The notes below the pieces were generated by a model, which saw only the letters and a list, made by a program, of their open reading frames with translations, was not told the origin of the DNA and did not search any database. Shown here piece after piece: positions 10,899-22,090 of a stretch of 64,000 nt of DNA. This stretch comes from Saccharum officinarum (Eukaryota > Streptophyta > Magnoliopsida > Poales > Poaceae): the NCBI GenBank assembly GCA_020631735.1, contig CM036215.1, positions 11,682,346 through 11,746,345 on the forward strand. The letters run 5' to 3'. Positions within the stretch are counted from its first letter, which is position 1, and the number at the start of each line of letters is the position of its first letter. A program made the position numbers and the translations under genes.

Positions 10899-13352
10899 TA
10901 TAGGGTCGAGATGGCGGACTAGAGGGGGGTGAATAGTCCTTTCTAAAATTTAATCGCGTCGGCTAACCGAAACAAGTGCGAAATTAAAACTATCAGTCTA
11001 AGCAAGACTACACCCCTCTATCTAAGTTCTCTAGCACCTTGCAAAGATACTAATTAAGCAACTAAGGTGTCGAGCTAGCTAGAGCTCACCTAACTAATTC
11101 TAGGAGCAATGTCACACAAACCTATGCCACTAGTATTTTGCACAACGGAGGAGCTCCTACACAACTAGTAAGCAAAAGCACAAAGCTCCTAAGCTCAGTA
11201 CCAATGCTCAATAACAAGGCAACCAATGCCAAATTAGAGAGCGCAAATTGCTTAGCTACATAAACTAAGTAATGTGACTAACAAGGTTACACAAACCAAA
11301 TTAGTCACACAAGGGAGCTACTTCTATGCTACACAAGCAAGAAGGTAACTAGCAAGCTACACAAGCTAACTAATTACAAGAGCAACTACACAAGCATAAT
11401 GTATATGAAAGTAAATACAAGTTTGTGTTGCACGGAATGCAAACCACCATGAAGAAGATGAAGACAATGGTGACACGGTAATTTTTCTCCTGAGGTTCAC
11501 GAGGTTGCCACCAAGCTACGTCCCCGTTGTGTCGACCGCTCACTCGGTGGTTCGGCGGCTAATTGGCATCACCCGCCAAGCCCGCACATCGGGCACTGCA
11601 AGAACCTACCTCACAAGTGAGGGTAGCTCAATGACACTCTTCGTGGCTCCCGTGGGCGCGAGCACAATGCCCCTCATAAAGCTCTTCTTCGGAGCACCAC
11701 ACAAGCTTCTTGCGGGCTTCGACGGAGACCACCACCAAGCCATCTAGGAGGTGGCAACCTCCGAGAGTAACAAGCACCACCGCCTTGCAAGACGACCACC
11801 TAGTGCCACTCGATGCAACCTCACGATGCAATCACACTAGAATCGCTCACTCACTTGATCGGATGAATACTATTAAGCAAGAGTGAGTTGACTCCCAAGC
11901 ACTACCACATAAGCCACCAAGGCTCTAGTGTGCTTAGCAACTAGCCCAAGGCTGGCTAACACTTCTATTTATAGTCCCCACGGGCTAAACTAGCCGTTAC
12001 CCCTTCACTAGGCTTTTCTGTGATGCGACAGGACGCGCAAGTCATCCTGACCGGATGCACTGGCCAGCATCCGATCATCTGGATGCAACCACGTGTCGCC
12101 TCCTTCAAATGCCGGGCATCGATCTCAAATGGATAGCGAGAGTGCCAACGGTCAAAAGGATGACTGGACGCACCCCTACGCCGAGACCGGACGTGCCACG
12201 CCGCGTCAGATCGTGCCCGCGCGCGTGCAGCTAACACCTGACCGGACGCACCTCTGCTCCATGACCTGACGCCCAAGCCTTAGAGTCCGGTCATTTCTAG
12301 AGAGCTCCCTAGGCCTCTATTTTGCTGTCGAACGAGTCAGGTGAGTCACGATTGGATGCAGCACCAGAGTCCGGTCGTTCACTGCTTGCCACGTGTCTTC
12401 GCCACGCCCACGCCACTGCGTCAGCGAACGTCACCAACGACCGGACGCGGCCACTGCGCGTCAGGTCACTCTTCAACGCCAGCGTCCGGTCAAAGACCGA
12501 GAGCTGTGCCTCCTCTGGAATACATGATCAGATATACAAGTCACTCCGAGGGCAGCATCCAGTCACTTCCAGTGACCTCTTTTTGCCTCTGTTTCTTCGC
12601 CGAGTTGATCCACTTCAACTACAAACACTTCTCCTTTGTAAATGTGCCAACACCACCAAGTGTACACCACCATGTGTATGTGTGTTAGCATTTTCACAAT
12701 TATTTTTAAGGTGTTAATTACTCAATTCACCATGCCATTTGATCCTATCAATGATGCAATGTTAGATCACTCGAGTGGCACTAGATGACCGATATGCAAA
12801 CAAGTTTGCCCCTCTTGATAGTACGACCATCTATCCTAAACCCGGTCATCAACTTCTCTACACACCTATGACCAGTGAAATGAAATGCCCTAGGTTATAC
12901 CTTTATCTTGCGCATTTCATTCCATCTCCTCTAATGTCGATGCAACACATGCACCAACATAATCAACAATGATATGATTCATTCCATATCATCACGTGAC
13001 CATATTGGTTCATCGATCTTGACTTCACTTGCTCTTTACCATTGCTTTCGTCCATCGGCACCAAGTCATCACTCAACTTGCCCTTTACACTCGCAACTGG
13101 TCTGTCGAGCCAAGTCATGTCTTGATCTTCTCCACCTTGATCACATGACTCAATGTCATGTCTCATGTGCAATGAGCTCCTCCATCATCACATGTGCAAG
13201 CTTTGCAACATCTCCGAGCCATCTTCACTATCATGGCATATGTTACTTACACACATGTACTTGTGAACTAATTCACCTGTGTATCTCACTTAAACACAAT
13301 TAGTCCACCTAAGGTTGTCACTCAATTACCAAAACCAAACAAGGACCTTTCA
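10899..13352 (-). mobile_element. Solo Sirevirus-type LTR
   Basis: Read on the minus strand it starts TGAAAGGTCCTTGTTTGGTTT (13352 downward) and ends '..CACCCCCCTCTAGTCCGCCAT' near 10905. It resembles the LTR of the complete Sirevirus at 33126-44157 (TGAAAGTCCCTAGTTTGG start, CACCCCCCCTCTAGCCAT end). It holds scattered CCGGACGC/GCGTCCGG motifs (12010-12500), many decayed to CCGGATGC, and a TATA (TATAAATA, minus strand, 11966-11973). Its last dinucleotide appears mutated. There is no internal region, and no clear target duplication (CCAGC versus CTGGC). It is older than the intact Sirevirus. Confidence 0.75.
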
Positions 13353-14700
13353 CTGGCGGAGCGGGGCTCGGGCTCTGGTCCTCCGCGCTGTCATAGCATC
13401 CACCGTGATGAGGGTGGTAGCCGCGGGCGGCCTCCTCTCTCTCATCCCCCTGTCCACGCCTATGGGCGTTTAGGGTAATGCGCGCATCGCGGATGGGGCT
13501 GACACACTCGTGTATCGGGACCATGACGCACCTCCCGTCGTCGTGCGGCGCCTGGTGAATGGACACGTCCCTACCACGTCATCCTGAAGACGCGTGCTGG
13601 CTGGCATCAAGCTCGCGTCGCCGAGACAACGAGCTTTCCGCTTGCTGCACTGCCGCGTGTTCGAGCAGCATCCGAATCTCATGATGGGCCCAGCGGTCTT
13701 CGGGCGTCGCGGGCTCCGGGAGCCCTCAGAGCAGGGCCACGACAGCGGCTATGTTCTGGCTTGCTCAGGCGGAGTGCGAAAGGCCATCGTCGTCTTCGAT
13801 GATCCTCCGGTTCACGTCACGGGCCCAGGCACGTGCGCGTCCGTCGTCCGCGCGACAAGCGATTTCACGCTCGAGCTCCGCGTGCTCCTGCTCTAGCTAG
13901 AGCCGTGCATTCTTGAGCTTCTGCTGTTGTGCCCTCAGCTGATCTATCCACGGGTGAGGCGGGGCCCTTGCGTTGTCCTCCCCCTCGCCCTCGTCGTCAG
14001 GGTGAGCCAGGGGAGTGACGTTCCCGTCGTGGACACTGTCGACGTGTCCCTCGGGGTGTCCTCGCACTCGACCTCCGCCATGAAACATTCACGCCAGGGG
14101 TGATGGCTCCCCCACTGGAGTGAGAGTCAGAGATCAACTCCGAATCTCCTACGAGGAGATCGTGGAAAGATTCCACGACGTAATCCGCCATCCCAATTAA
14201 CGAACTCATCGTCCACGGGAGGCGGATGCATGCGCTGTGCCGCGAGGTGATCGACTGTTCCCGCAGCATTGCGCAAACCAAACGAAAATGCTGTCGGGGC
14301 GTTCCGGGTGAGGTATGCCGGGAAGAGCGGTTCTCCTCAGGCAAGCTGCGTCATCACGTTGGCGAACGAAAAAGAGAGGCGACGTAAATCCTCCCGGGAT
14401 GGCTGAGGTCCCATGAAGACAGCGAGTTGGCGTTCCAGCCACTCGTAATCGAAGTCGAGGAGCTGGTCGCTCCCGGGAGCGCAGACCTCTGGGACATGTA
14501 GCTATAGCTCCTCGAGGGCCTTGACCACCGCGTCGAGGCTGGCGGAGCGTGGAGGCTGGGCGGGGGCGGGAGCCCGCGCCATCTCTCCCTCCGTGGTGAC
14601 GAAGAAGTCCAGACTCCCGAATTACGCACGTGCGTGCCCGGGGTCCAGCTCACGCCGTGGCTAGCCATCCGTGGCCTGATGTGGATGACGAAACGCGCAA
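13353..14700 (-). pseudogene. N-terminal gag of the Tat-lineage relic
   Basis: The minus strand begins near 14588 with 'MARAPAPAQPPRSASLDAVV', then 'VPEVCAPGSDQLLDFDYEWL' and 'ERQLAVFMGPQPSREDLRRL', the start of a Tat/RIRE2-type gag, but with an in-frame stop after 'ALEEL' and later frame changes. It lies just inside the primer-binding site and LTR at 14706-15379. The stretch towards 13353 is Arg/Gly-rich and degraded. It is the 5' part of the same gag that resumes at 10748-10898 and 9089-8406. Confidence 0.65.
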
Positions 14701-14705
14701 AAGAC

Positions 14706-14723
14706 CCCTACCTGGCGCGTGAA
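14706..14723 (-). promoter_or_regulatory. Primer-binding site of the Tat-lineage relic
   Basis: On the minus strand the LTR ends ..CGACA and is followed by GTTCACGCGCCAGGTAGGGG. The 'GCGCCAGGTAGGGG' form is the PBS usual for this group of gypsy elements. It fixes the LTR/internal junction and the minus orientation. Confidence 0.6.
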
Positions 14724-14724
14724 C

Positions 14725-15379
14725 TGTCGGTATTTCAAAACGCCGACTAGTAAATTTGTATTTGCTCGTTTGGCCCGGATGGTGTGCTCGGAGGACACAA
14801 GGTTTTATACTAGTTCGGGCTGAATGTTCCTACGTCCAGTGAGGTGCTGCTCGTGTTACTGGCACTAAGTTTGTAGTAAGGTTTACAAACTGGCGAGAGA
14901 GGGAAAGGATCTCAAGTCTCTGGTGAATGGAATTGAGTCTAGTTCTGTTGCTTTTAGAGAGTTCGAATGGCTTCAGCCCTCCGCCCCCTATGGGGCGGCT
15001 TGCTTCCCTTTTATAGGCCAAGGAGAAGGCGCGGGTTACACGAGAGAGGGAGAGGGAGAAAAGCAAAGAGGGAGAGGGCCCTGGGGCCGCGTCGTTCCTC
15101 ATCTCCTGTAGGTGGGTCCCGCCAGTCCTGTAGATGATGATGGAAATGGCTCCACGTCGCGACCCTGTTCGTCACTAGTGCTACACGCCGACGTCGTCAG
15201 CCGGTCATGGCGTCCCATTCTGTCCTGGCGCACGGTATGGTCAACGGGCTCCCTTGATGGGAGCCGTACGGGGATTAGGCAGCACAGTGCCGGTCTGCCC
15301 GGCGCTGTTGGCGACGTGCACTCCTAGGTATGGCCCGTCGTGACCACAGGTCACGTCGAGACATCCCCGCTCCCTTCCT
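14725..15379 (-). mobile_element. 5' LTR of the Tat-lineage relic, cut by the gap
   Basis: It begins TGTCGGTATTTCAAAACGCC on the plus strand directly after the PBS. A minus-strand TATA (CCTATAAAAGGG) lies near 15009-15020. The LTR runs into the N gap at 15380, so its other end is not visible. Confidence 0.7.
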
Positions 15380-15479
15380 NNNNNNNNNNNNNNNNNNNNN
15401 NNNNNNNNNNNNNNNNNNNNNNNNNNNNNNNNNNNNNNNNNNNNNNNNNNNNNNNNNNNNNNNNNNNNNNNNNNNNNNN
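15380..15479. other. Assembly gap (100 N)
   Basis: Exactly 100 N. It separates an LTR of one gypsy element from the partial 3' LTR of another. The chromovirus 5' LTR is more than 3.2 kb while only about 0.94 kb of its 3' LTR is seen, so the true missing length is probably larger than 100 bp. Confidence 0.95.
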
Positions 15480-16419
15480 CGTGTGGTCAGCTGTCCGACT
15501 GAATGCGTGTCGACTGACCGTCGGTATGAGGCTCCGAACGGTGACTGTCATGCAAGTTTGACGGCTGATTATCTTCCAACACAGCTCGATTTGGTCCAAG
15601 ATGACAACATCAAATTTGTAGAGCTATGTGAGGGCAACAAGTTTGTCAATTGGAGTTTGGGCTGGTTCGCCTGGATTTGAAACTACAGAGCTCCAAAGTG
15701 GTGCACCTTAGAAACTGAAACCTAGTTTCAGTCACTATAGCCGACTGAAACCCTATTTTCACGACACTAAATCTCCTAAACTATTGAGAACCAGGTGATG
15801 GTGATATTGACAATGTTGTAGAGCTATGTGTGGACAACAACTTTGTCAATTGGCTCAAGGACTGGTTTGGCCTAGTTTGTGAGTTACAAGTTGCTAAAGT
15901 GAGGTACAGTGAAACTGAAAAGTCCAATTTCCAGACTTAGAATTTTTTCTAAGTGTTGATCACCACTCAAGCTGACTTGTGGGCCATTTTTGAGCATGCT
16001 CTGGTCATTTCATGAGATGGCCATATTAGAACTTTTGTTCCTCATGAAATTCTCTACAACTTTACTTAAGGGTGCTCTTCCATGCAAGGTCTCTAAATTA
16101 GACTTTTTAATTGGTCAAACTAGAGCCTTCTAGGGTCAAATGGTGGTCAAACTTCTCTTGGAGGGCAAATTTGTAATTTTGGTCAACATGAACCTTGTTC
16201 CAAATGTTACCCTAAGTATAACTAAGGTGTTGTAGGTCATGATTGGCTACCTTACCTTTTTGTTACACCAACTATCAAATACTTCATGAAATAAATCAAA
16301 CAAACCTAGAATAATCACATGTGTTGCATCACATAAAATAACAAACATGAATGATGCATGCTTATGCTTATGCCATGCAAATGCAATGCAATTAAGGACT
16401 AAACACTTGAAGTGTTACA
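15480..16419 (-). mobile_element. Chromovirus 3' LTR (partial)
   Basis: On the minus strand it starts TGTAACACTTCAAGTG immediately after the polypurine tract AAGGGGGAGGC. It is non-coding and AT-rich, and is cut by the assembly gap on its left. The pol frame reads through the polypurine tract and stops about nine codons inside this LTR, at 16392. Confidence 0.75.
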
Positions 16420-17036
16420 GCCTCCCCCTTATAAAAAATCTCGTCCGAGATTTGGAAAGCGTACCATTTTTCATAGAATTCTTTATAACCATCCCGCAAA
16501 TAATCCTCCCGTTCCCACGTAGCATCACTCTCACTTCCCTGATTACTCCACATCACTTTGTACCACTTAACCACTTTACTTCTAGTTACTCGTTCCTGAG
16601 TATCGATCACTCGGACTGGCTTTTCTTCATAGGTTAGGTCGGATTCCAGCCTGATATCACCTAAAGGAACTTGTTCCTCAGGAACTCGAAGACACTTTTT
16701 AAGCTGAGATACATGAAAAACGTTGAATATGGCTCTCATCTCAGGAGGCAACTGGATTTTGTACGCAACAGCTCCACTCTTGCCTATGATCTGGAAAGGA
16801 CCCACGTATCTTGGTGCAAGTTTCCGCTTAACACCAAAACGTTGGACACTCTTCATTGGAGAAACTTTCAAATAAACGAAGTCTCCAACTTCAAATTCGA
16901 GTGGTTTTCTACGACGATCCGCATAGCTTTTCTGTCTCGCTTGTGCTGCAGCCATGTGTTTCTGGATGGTACGGACTTGTTCCTCGGCTTCCTGGACAAA
17001 ATCAATGCCATAATACCTTCTTTCCCCAGCTTCCAC
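16392..17036 (-). pseudogene. Integrase C-terminus with chromodomain
   Basis: A 214-residue open frame starting 'MEAGERRYYGIDFVQEAEEQ' carries the integrase C-terminal segment ('FEVGDFVYLKVSP', 'LAPRYVGPFQI', 'FHVSQLKKCL') and then a chromodomain-like module ('VRVIDTQERVTRSKVVKWYKVMWS', then a 'ATWEREDYLR' helix start). Chromodomains of this class direct integration to chromatin, generally heterochromatin. The module resembles the Tekay type: the first aromatic cage position is not aromatic, while the later Trp is kept. It belongs to the gag-pol at 17131-20817, but stops near 17040-17080 and a frameshift near 17230 disconnect it. Confidence 0.8.
16420..16432 (-). promoter_or_regulatory. Polypurine tract of the chromovirus
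   Basis: The minus strand reads AAGGGGGAGGC directly before the TGTAACA start of the 3' LTR, the usual plus-strand DNA priming site. Confidence 0.7.
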
Positions 17037-17130
17037 TCAGTTTAGTGGAGTTCGACACTTTCAACCGTACAAAGCTTCGAATGGGCCATCTTAATACTCT
17101 CTTGATAACTGTTATTGTACGAGAATTCGG

Positions 17131-20100
17131 CTAAAGGTAACCATTTTTCCCAAGAACCCTTGGATGAAATGACGCATGCTCGCAACAGATCTTCCAAGAT
17201 TTGGTTAACTCGTTCTGTCTGACCCGATGTCTGGGGTGATAAGCAGAGCTTCTCACTAACTTGGTACCCAGAAGGTGATGCAAATGCTCCCAAAAGCGAG
17301 CAGTGAACTGGGGACCACGGTCAGAAACGATAGTACGAGGTATCCCATGAAGCCGGACTATCTGATTGAAGTACAACTCAGCATAGTCAGTGGGACGATA
17401 GTCCACTCTAACTGGAATGAAGTGAGCTGATTTGGTCAAACGATCCACAATTACCCAGATGGAATTATGATTTTTGACAGTAGGAGGAAGACCGACAATG
17501 AAATCCATACTTACCTCTTCCCATTTCCAACCTGGGATAGACAGTGGTTGAAGCAACCCAGCTTTCATATGCACAGCTTTAACTCTACAGCAGGTGTCAC
17601 ACCTAGCCACATATGCAGCTATTTCTTTCCGCATCTTGGTCCACCAATAGTATGGCTTCAAATCATAATACATCTTATTGCTGCCAGGATGGATGGACAA
17701 CTTAGAGGAGTGTGCTTCAGACATAATATCATTTCGAAGCTCCCGGTCCTTAGGCACAACTAACCTATCCTTGAACCATAGTACACCCTCTTCATCTATC
17801 CTGAACTGTGTAGTTTCTTGTTCTTTCATCTTACGCTTGATGTGAAATATACCAGTGTCAGTCTTTTGGAGCTCAATAATTCTGCTTTTGAGAGTACAAC
17901 TGACAGTGATGTTGTACAAGACTGCTGGATGTAGAAGGCAAGATCGATGAAAATCAGTTTCAACTAAGGAATGGCAATGAGACTTACGGCTTAAAGCATC
18001 CGCAACCACATTTGCCTTGCTAGGATGATAGTGCACTTGAAGGTTATAATCTTTAATCAACTCGAGCCATCTTCTTTGACGCATATTCAACTCGGGTTGG
18101 GTGAAAATGTATTTGAGGCTTTTGTGGTCTGTGTAGATATTGCAAACATTGCCCAACAGATAATGTCGCCAGGCTTTCAAAGCATGAACAACTGCGGCGA
18201 GTTCTAAGTCATGCGTTGGATAATTCGCCTCATGCTTCCGAAGTTGTCGAGAAGTATATGCAATTACTCGGCCTTCCTGCATCAACACACCTCCCAAACC
18301 TATGCCTGAGGCATCACAATAAACATCAAATGGTTTCTCGATATCCGGTTGTGCCAAAACCGGAGCTGAGGTTAGGAGGGTTCGCAGTTGGTGAAAAGCC
18401 GCATCACACTCAGGAGTCCAGACAAACCTGGTGTCTTTCTGCAGCAACCGAGTCATTGGCTTGGCTATTTTGGAGAAATCCGGGATGAAGCGACGATAAT
18501 AGCCAGCCAAACCAAGAAAACTTCGGACCTCGTGAACCGAGATAGGAGCCTTCCAGTTCAGTACTTCCTGTACCTTGGCGGGGTCCACCATAATTCCTCC
18601 ATCGGACAACACATGCCCAAGGAAAGGTACTTCACGAAGCCAGAATTCGCACTTACTGAACTTTGCATAAAGTTGATGTTCACGCAGTCTTGTGAGGACT
18701 ATACGCAGATGTTCAGCGTGATCCTCCTCATTCACAGAATATATCAGGATGTCATCAATAAATACCACCACAAACTTGTCCAATTCAGGCATAAACACCG
18801 AATTCATCAAGTACATGAAGTGTGTGGGGGCATTTGTCAAGCCGAAAGACATAACAAGATACTCATAAAGACCGTATCTGGTAGAAAAGGCTGTCTTTGG
18901 AACATCTTCCGGGCGGATTTTAATTTGATGGTAGCCAGACCTTAGATCGATCTTGGAGAAAACTTTAGCTTTAGACAACTGATCGAACAAGATGTCGATA
19001 CGTGGTAGAGGGTACTTATTTTTGACAGTGACTGCATTGAGAGGTCTATAATCTACGCACATCCGCAACGACTGATCCTTCTTCTTTACAAAGATAGCAG
19101 GACATCCCCACGGCGACGAACTAGGACGAATCAACCCCTTCTTCAAAAGTTCATTCAAATGCACCTTAAGTTCAGCTAGTTCATTCGGAGGCATCCTATA
19201 AGGTCTCCGAGAGATGGGAGTCGTGCCAGGCAACAACTCAATTTTAAACTCCACATCCCGATCCGGAGGGAGTCCCGGCAAATCATCGGGAAAAACGTCC
19301 GGAAATTCATTTACTATGGAAATTTCAGCCAACGCCTTTGCTTGCACAGCATGAACTTCCCCAGACAAATCAACTTTTCTGGGAAGTTGTACCAGAAAAC
19401 CCTTTTGATCTGTAGGATCTCTGAGCATAACTACCCGAGCGGATGTGTCAATGAGTACCCCATTCTGACTCATCCAATTCATGCCCAAGATAACATCTAT
19501 GTCTAAACCAGGTAAAACCAATAGGGCAAGCGAATAACTTCGCCCTTCTATCTCAAACTTAAGGTTCCCCACTACTTTGTTTGTGGAAATATTCCCACTT
19601 GCAGCACTAATACAATAACCCACACCTTCAACAGTATGCAACTTGTGTGCAAATTTGGATGCAAACTTAGGACTGATAAAGGAATGCGAAGCACCTGAAT
19701 CAAAAAGTACCACTGCGGGGTGTTGGTCAACTAGAAACTTACCAGCGGTGACCACCTCACCAGATGGAATCTCCTCAATGCTGTTATAATGGGCGTGTCC
19801 CTGACGACTACCTTGGTTGACATTTTTCTTAGGGTACGGACAGTTCCGGGCCCAATGACCTGGCTTGTTGCAATTCCAGCAAGGCATATTGCTAGGAGGA
19901 ACACTAGAGCTGCTCTGTCCAGAAGTCCCCTTTGGCAGAGCGACGGTATAAGCCTTACGGAACCCCGTTTTTGCAGCAGGCTTCTTCTGCGGCGGACGGA
20001 ACTTTGTATTTTGAGCAGGTGGGCGAGGGGAAGACCTCGGTGCCGCTGAGGCCCTTGACTGAGAAGCACTTGCCTCAAGGGCCCTTTTACGGCTCTTAGA

Positions 20101-20817
20101 GGCAGAATAAATAGTATTGTTGTTCTCCTGGGTCAAAGCATCGCTGATGAACTCATTGAAAGTAGTACATTTGCTAGTGCCCATAGTTTTCATCAGTTTT
20201 GGGCCGAGGCCCCTTTTGAAGCTAGCAATCTTTTTGGCATCGGTATCCACAAACTCTGTGGCATACCTTGCCAGGTTGTTGAAGGACTGCAAGTATTCAG
20301 TCAGGCTTTTGTTTCCTTGCGACAGCCTCATAAACTCTGTGTGCTTGATTGCCATAAGACCGGGAGGGATATAATTTCCCCGGAATGCCGCCTTAAACTG
20401 ATCCCAAGCAATCGGGACATTGGCAGGCAGTGTGGAACGATAGTGGCTCCACCAAATGCCCGCCGGACCATGCAACTGATGAGAAGCATACTCAGTTTTC
20501 AGCTCATCAGTTAGGCGTAGCAGACGAAACTTTTGTTCAATGGTATTCAACCACTCGTCAGCCTGTAGTGGTTCTTCCGCTTCCTTAAAGAGCGGGGGCT
20601 TTGTATCCAGAAAGTCCTTGAAATCGCTGTACTGATTTGGCTCTGGGCCCTGGCGGCCATGACGAGCCTCTCGATTAGCCAGTTGGCGCATGGCGTCAGC
20701 CAACATACGCTGCCCCTCAACCACTGATTGCATCAACTCGGCCGGAGTAGGTGGTGGCGGAGGGGGCGGCTGTTCCTCCTCCTCATTTCCACGACCCCGG
20801 CGTAGATTGTACGACAT
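17131..20817 (-). CDS. Chromovirus gag-pol polyprotein (broken at 3' end)
   Basis: One long frame from ATG 20817. The start is chosen because homology begins at '[10 protein letters not shown]'; the extra N-terminal residues in the longer open frame lie before a CAG that looks like a splice acceptor. In order: gag (about residues 1-300, retrotrans_gag core near '[13 protein letters not shown]'), a CCHC knuckle '[14 protein letters not shown]', aspartic protease '[12 protein letters not shown]', reverse transcriptase with 'FIDDILIYS', RNase H '[11 protein letters not shown]', and integrase with a His-His-Cys-Cys finger and two Asp of the DDE triad ('[11 protein letters not shown]', 'IVSDRGPQF'). 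At about 17230 a one-base change within a C-run shifts the frame just before the catalytic Glu segment, which continues in frame 17293-17042. Two further stops precede the chromodomain block. The element cannot make a full integrase as assembled. Confidence 0.85.
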   Translation of the reverse strand: MSYNLRRGRGNEEEEQPPPPPPPTPAELMQSVVEGQRMLADAMRQLANREARHGRQGPEPNQYSDFKDFLDTKPPLFKEAEEPLQADEWLNTIEQKFRLLRLTDELKTEYASHQLHGPAGIWWSHYRSTLPANVPIAWDQFKAAFRGNYIPPGLMAIKHTEFMRLSQGNKSLTEYLQSFNNLARYATEFVDTDAKKIASFKRGLGPKLMKTMGTSKCTTFNEFISDALTQENNNTIYSASKSRKRALEASASQSRASAAPRSSPRPPAQNTKFRPPQKKPAAKTGFRKAYTVALPKGTSGQSSSSVPPSNMPCWNCNKPGHWARNCPYPKKNVNQGSRQGHAHYNSIEEIPSGEVVTAGKFLVDQHPAVVLFDSGASHSFISPKFASKFAHKLHTVEGVGYCISAASGNISTNKVVGNLKFEIEGRSYSLALLVLPGLDIDVILGMNWMSQNGVLIDTSARVVMLRDPTDQKGFLVQLPRKVDLSGEVHAVQAKALAEISIVNEFPDVFPDDLPGLPPDRDVEFKIELLPGTTPISRRPYRMPPNELAELKVHLNELLKKGLIRPSSSPWGCPAIFVKKKDQSLRMCVDYRPLNAVTVKNKYPLPRIDILFDQLSKAKVFSKIDLRSGYHQIKIRPEDVPKTAFSTRYGLYEYLVMSFGLTNAPTHFMYLMNSVFMPELDKFVVVFIDDILIYSVNEEDHAEHLRIVLTRLREHQLYAKFSKCEFWLREVPFLGHVLSDGGIMVDPAKVQEVLNWKAPISVHEVRSFLGLAGYYRRFIPDFSKIAKPMTRLLQKDTRFVWTPECDAAFHQLRTLLTSAPVLAQPDIEKPFDVYCDASGIGLGGVLMQEGRVIAYTSRQLRKHEANYPTHDLELAAVVHALKAWRHYLLGNVCNIYTDHKSLKYIFTQPELNMRQRRWLELIKDYNLQVHYHPSKANVVADALSRKSHCHSLVETDFHRSCLLHPAVLYNITVSCTLKSRIIELQKTDTGIFHIKRKMKEQETTQFRIDEEGVLWFKDRLVVPKDRELRNDIMSEAHSSKLSIHPGSNKMYYDLKPYYWWTKMRKEIAAYVARCDTCCRVKAVHMKAGLLQPLSIPGWKWEEVSMDFIVGLPPTVKNHNSIWVIVDRLTKSAHFIPVRVDYRPTDYAELYFNQIVRLHGIPRTIVSDRGPQFTARFWEHLHHLLGTKLVRSSAYHPRHRVRQNELTKSWKICCEHASFHPRVLGKNGYL

Positions 20818-21475
20818 CTGCAAAATGCATAGCCAATGAGCACTGACGATGTGGGAAATTTGTAGATGAATCATTACGAAATGTCAATCTGACTGTATGA
20901 ATAGATTTCTCATAATAATTAAGGCACAATAATTCATCACAACCGCACAATCCATTCTAGCGCATCATTTGACGAGATCATACTTGGTAATCCAACAAGA
21001 TGCTCTTTGATAAAGGCTCACTCACAGGGAGCACAACGGTTACCGGACCGTTTACGTTGCTATCTACGTGATTTTTGACCTTTTGCACGGTACTTGGATT
21101 CGATCTCAAGATTTTTAGTTGACTGTGAAAGGCTACTTCAAACTGACCACAAAGAGACTTCTCAATGAAGAGTTCCATGGTGGATCATGACTAGCCACCT
21201 CGATACCTGCGCGTGCCAAGCAGCACAGCCTTATGTCGCGCGCCATAGGAGGCCCTTGGTTTCGTCGCGGCACCGTAGGGTGCTAATCGTGACACCATCA
21301 TCGAACGCAACATAATAAGACATCAAGTTATGATCAAAATTAACAGGTTCAAACTACATTCAGGAAACATACGGTTCAACCTTACATCCCAAAAGTTAAG
21401 TTATTACAAAGCCTCACTCCATCACAGGGAGGGCACAAAAGACGATCCTAACATTATAGGCACGTGATGACTACT

Positions 21476-22090
21476 CTAAGCATCATCCTCCGAGTCAGTG
21501 TCAAGGATCTCCCCGCCATCCTCATCACTGACAGGCTCTAACTCCTCGTCTTCTTCTTCTTCTGGCTCTTCCTCTGGTGCTTCTGCAGGTGGGGCATCCT
21601 GGGGCCCATTGACCTCCACTTCATCATCATTTTCAGCCATGAAGATTCCCGAACCCATGTCCTCATCGACGTTGTTGTTTCGAGGCACCAGGGGATTAAG
21701 TTGGTTATTCAGGCGGTGCACTTCTTCATGAAGGTTGTCATTGTATTCTTCAGCATTTTCTAACTGTTGCTCGAGCTCAAACTGGCGAGCTCTCAGAACG
21801 TTCTCCTCGTGCCAGGCTTCATCCCTCTGTTCCATCACACGGACCAACATGCGTTGACAGTTACGATTTGCTACTGTCAATCTCTGTACTGCAAGGGTTT
21901 CCTGGTCACGATCACGAATCACTTGTTCCAGTTGCTGATGCGCTGCATTCCTGGCAGCAGTCACTTCAGCCAACTCTGCCCTCAGTCTTTCCACCTCAGT
22001 AGGCTCAGGGCGGGGCTCACGTGGAGCGAGCTGGTGTCGCGGTGCCCTGCCCCCAGTGGACTTGCGAGCAGTCCTCTTGGTACGTGCCAT
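21476..22090 (-). CDS. Extra ORF: histone-H3-tail-like N-terminus, coiled coil, acidic tail
   Basis: An intact frame of 204 residues lies between the 5' LTR and gag of the chromovirus, on the same strand. I take ATG 22090 as start because the next residues copy the mature histone H3 tail: after Met, ARTKRTARKSTGG, then a further H3-like stretch to residue 21. Counting from Ala1 as in H3, 18 of the first 21 positions agree; the changes are Gln5 to Arg, Lys14 to Arg and Lys18 to His. Lys4, Arg8, Lys9, Ser10, Thr3 and Thr11 are kept. Residues about 30-140 are heptad-like and rich in Glu/Arg/Gln/Leu (coiled coil). The last 55 are very acidic (runs of Glu and Asp). There is no histone fold, so it is not a histone gene. 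A CAG precedes the ATG, resembling a splice acceptor. Function unknown; a chromatin mimic is inferred. Confidence 0.8.
   Translation of the reverse strand: MARTKRTARKSTGGRAPRHQLAPREPRPEPTEVERLRAELAEVTAARNAAHQQLEQVIRDRDQETLAVQRLTVANRNCQRMLVRVMEQRDEAWHEENVLRARQFELEQQLENAEEYNDNLHEEVHRLNNQLNPLVPRNNNVDEDMGSGIFMAENDDEVEVNGPQDAPPAEAPEEEPEEEEDEELEPVSDEDGGEILDTDSEDDA

Noticed and set aside
10899..13352. Target duplication CCAGC/CTGGC for the Sirevirus solo LTR
   Set aside because: Two of five bases differ and the left LTR terminus is mutated; not convincing.
21476..22090. A genuine histone H3 gene
   Set aside because: Only the first about 21 residues resemble H3; there is no histone fold, and the ORF sits inside an LTR element on the gag strand.
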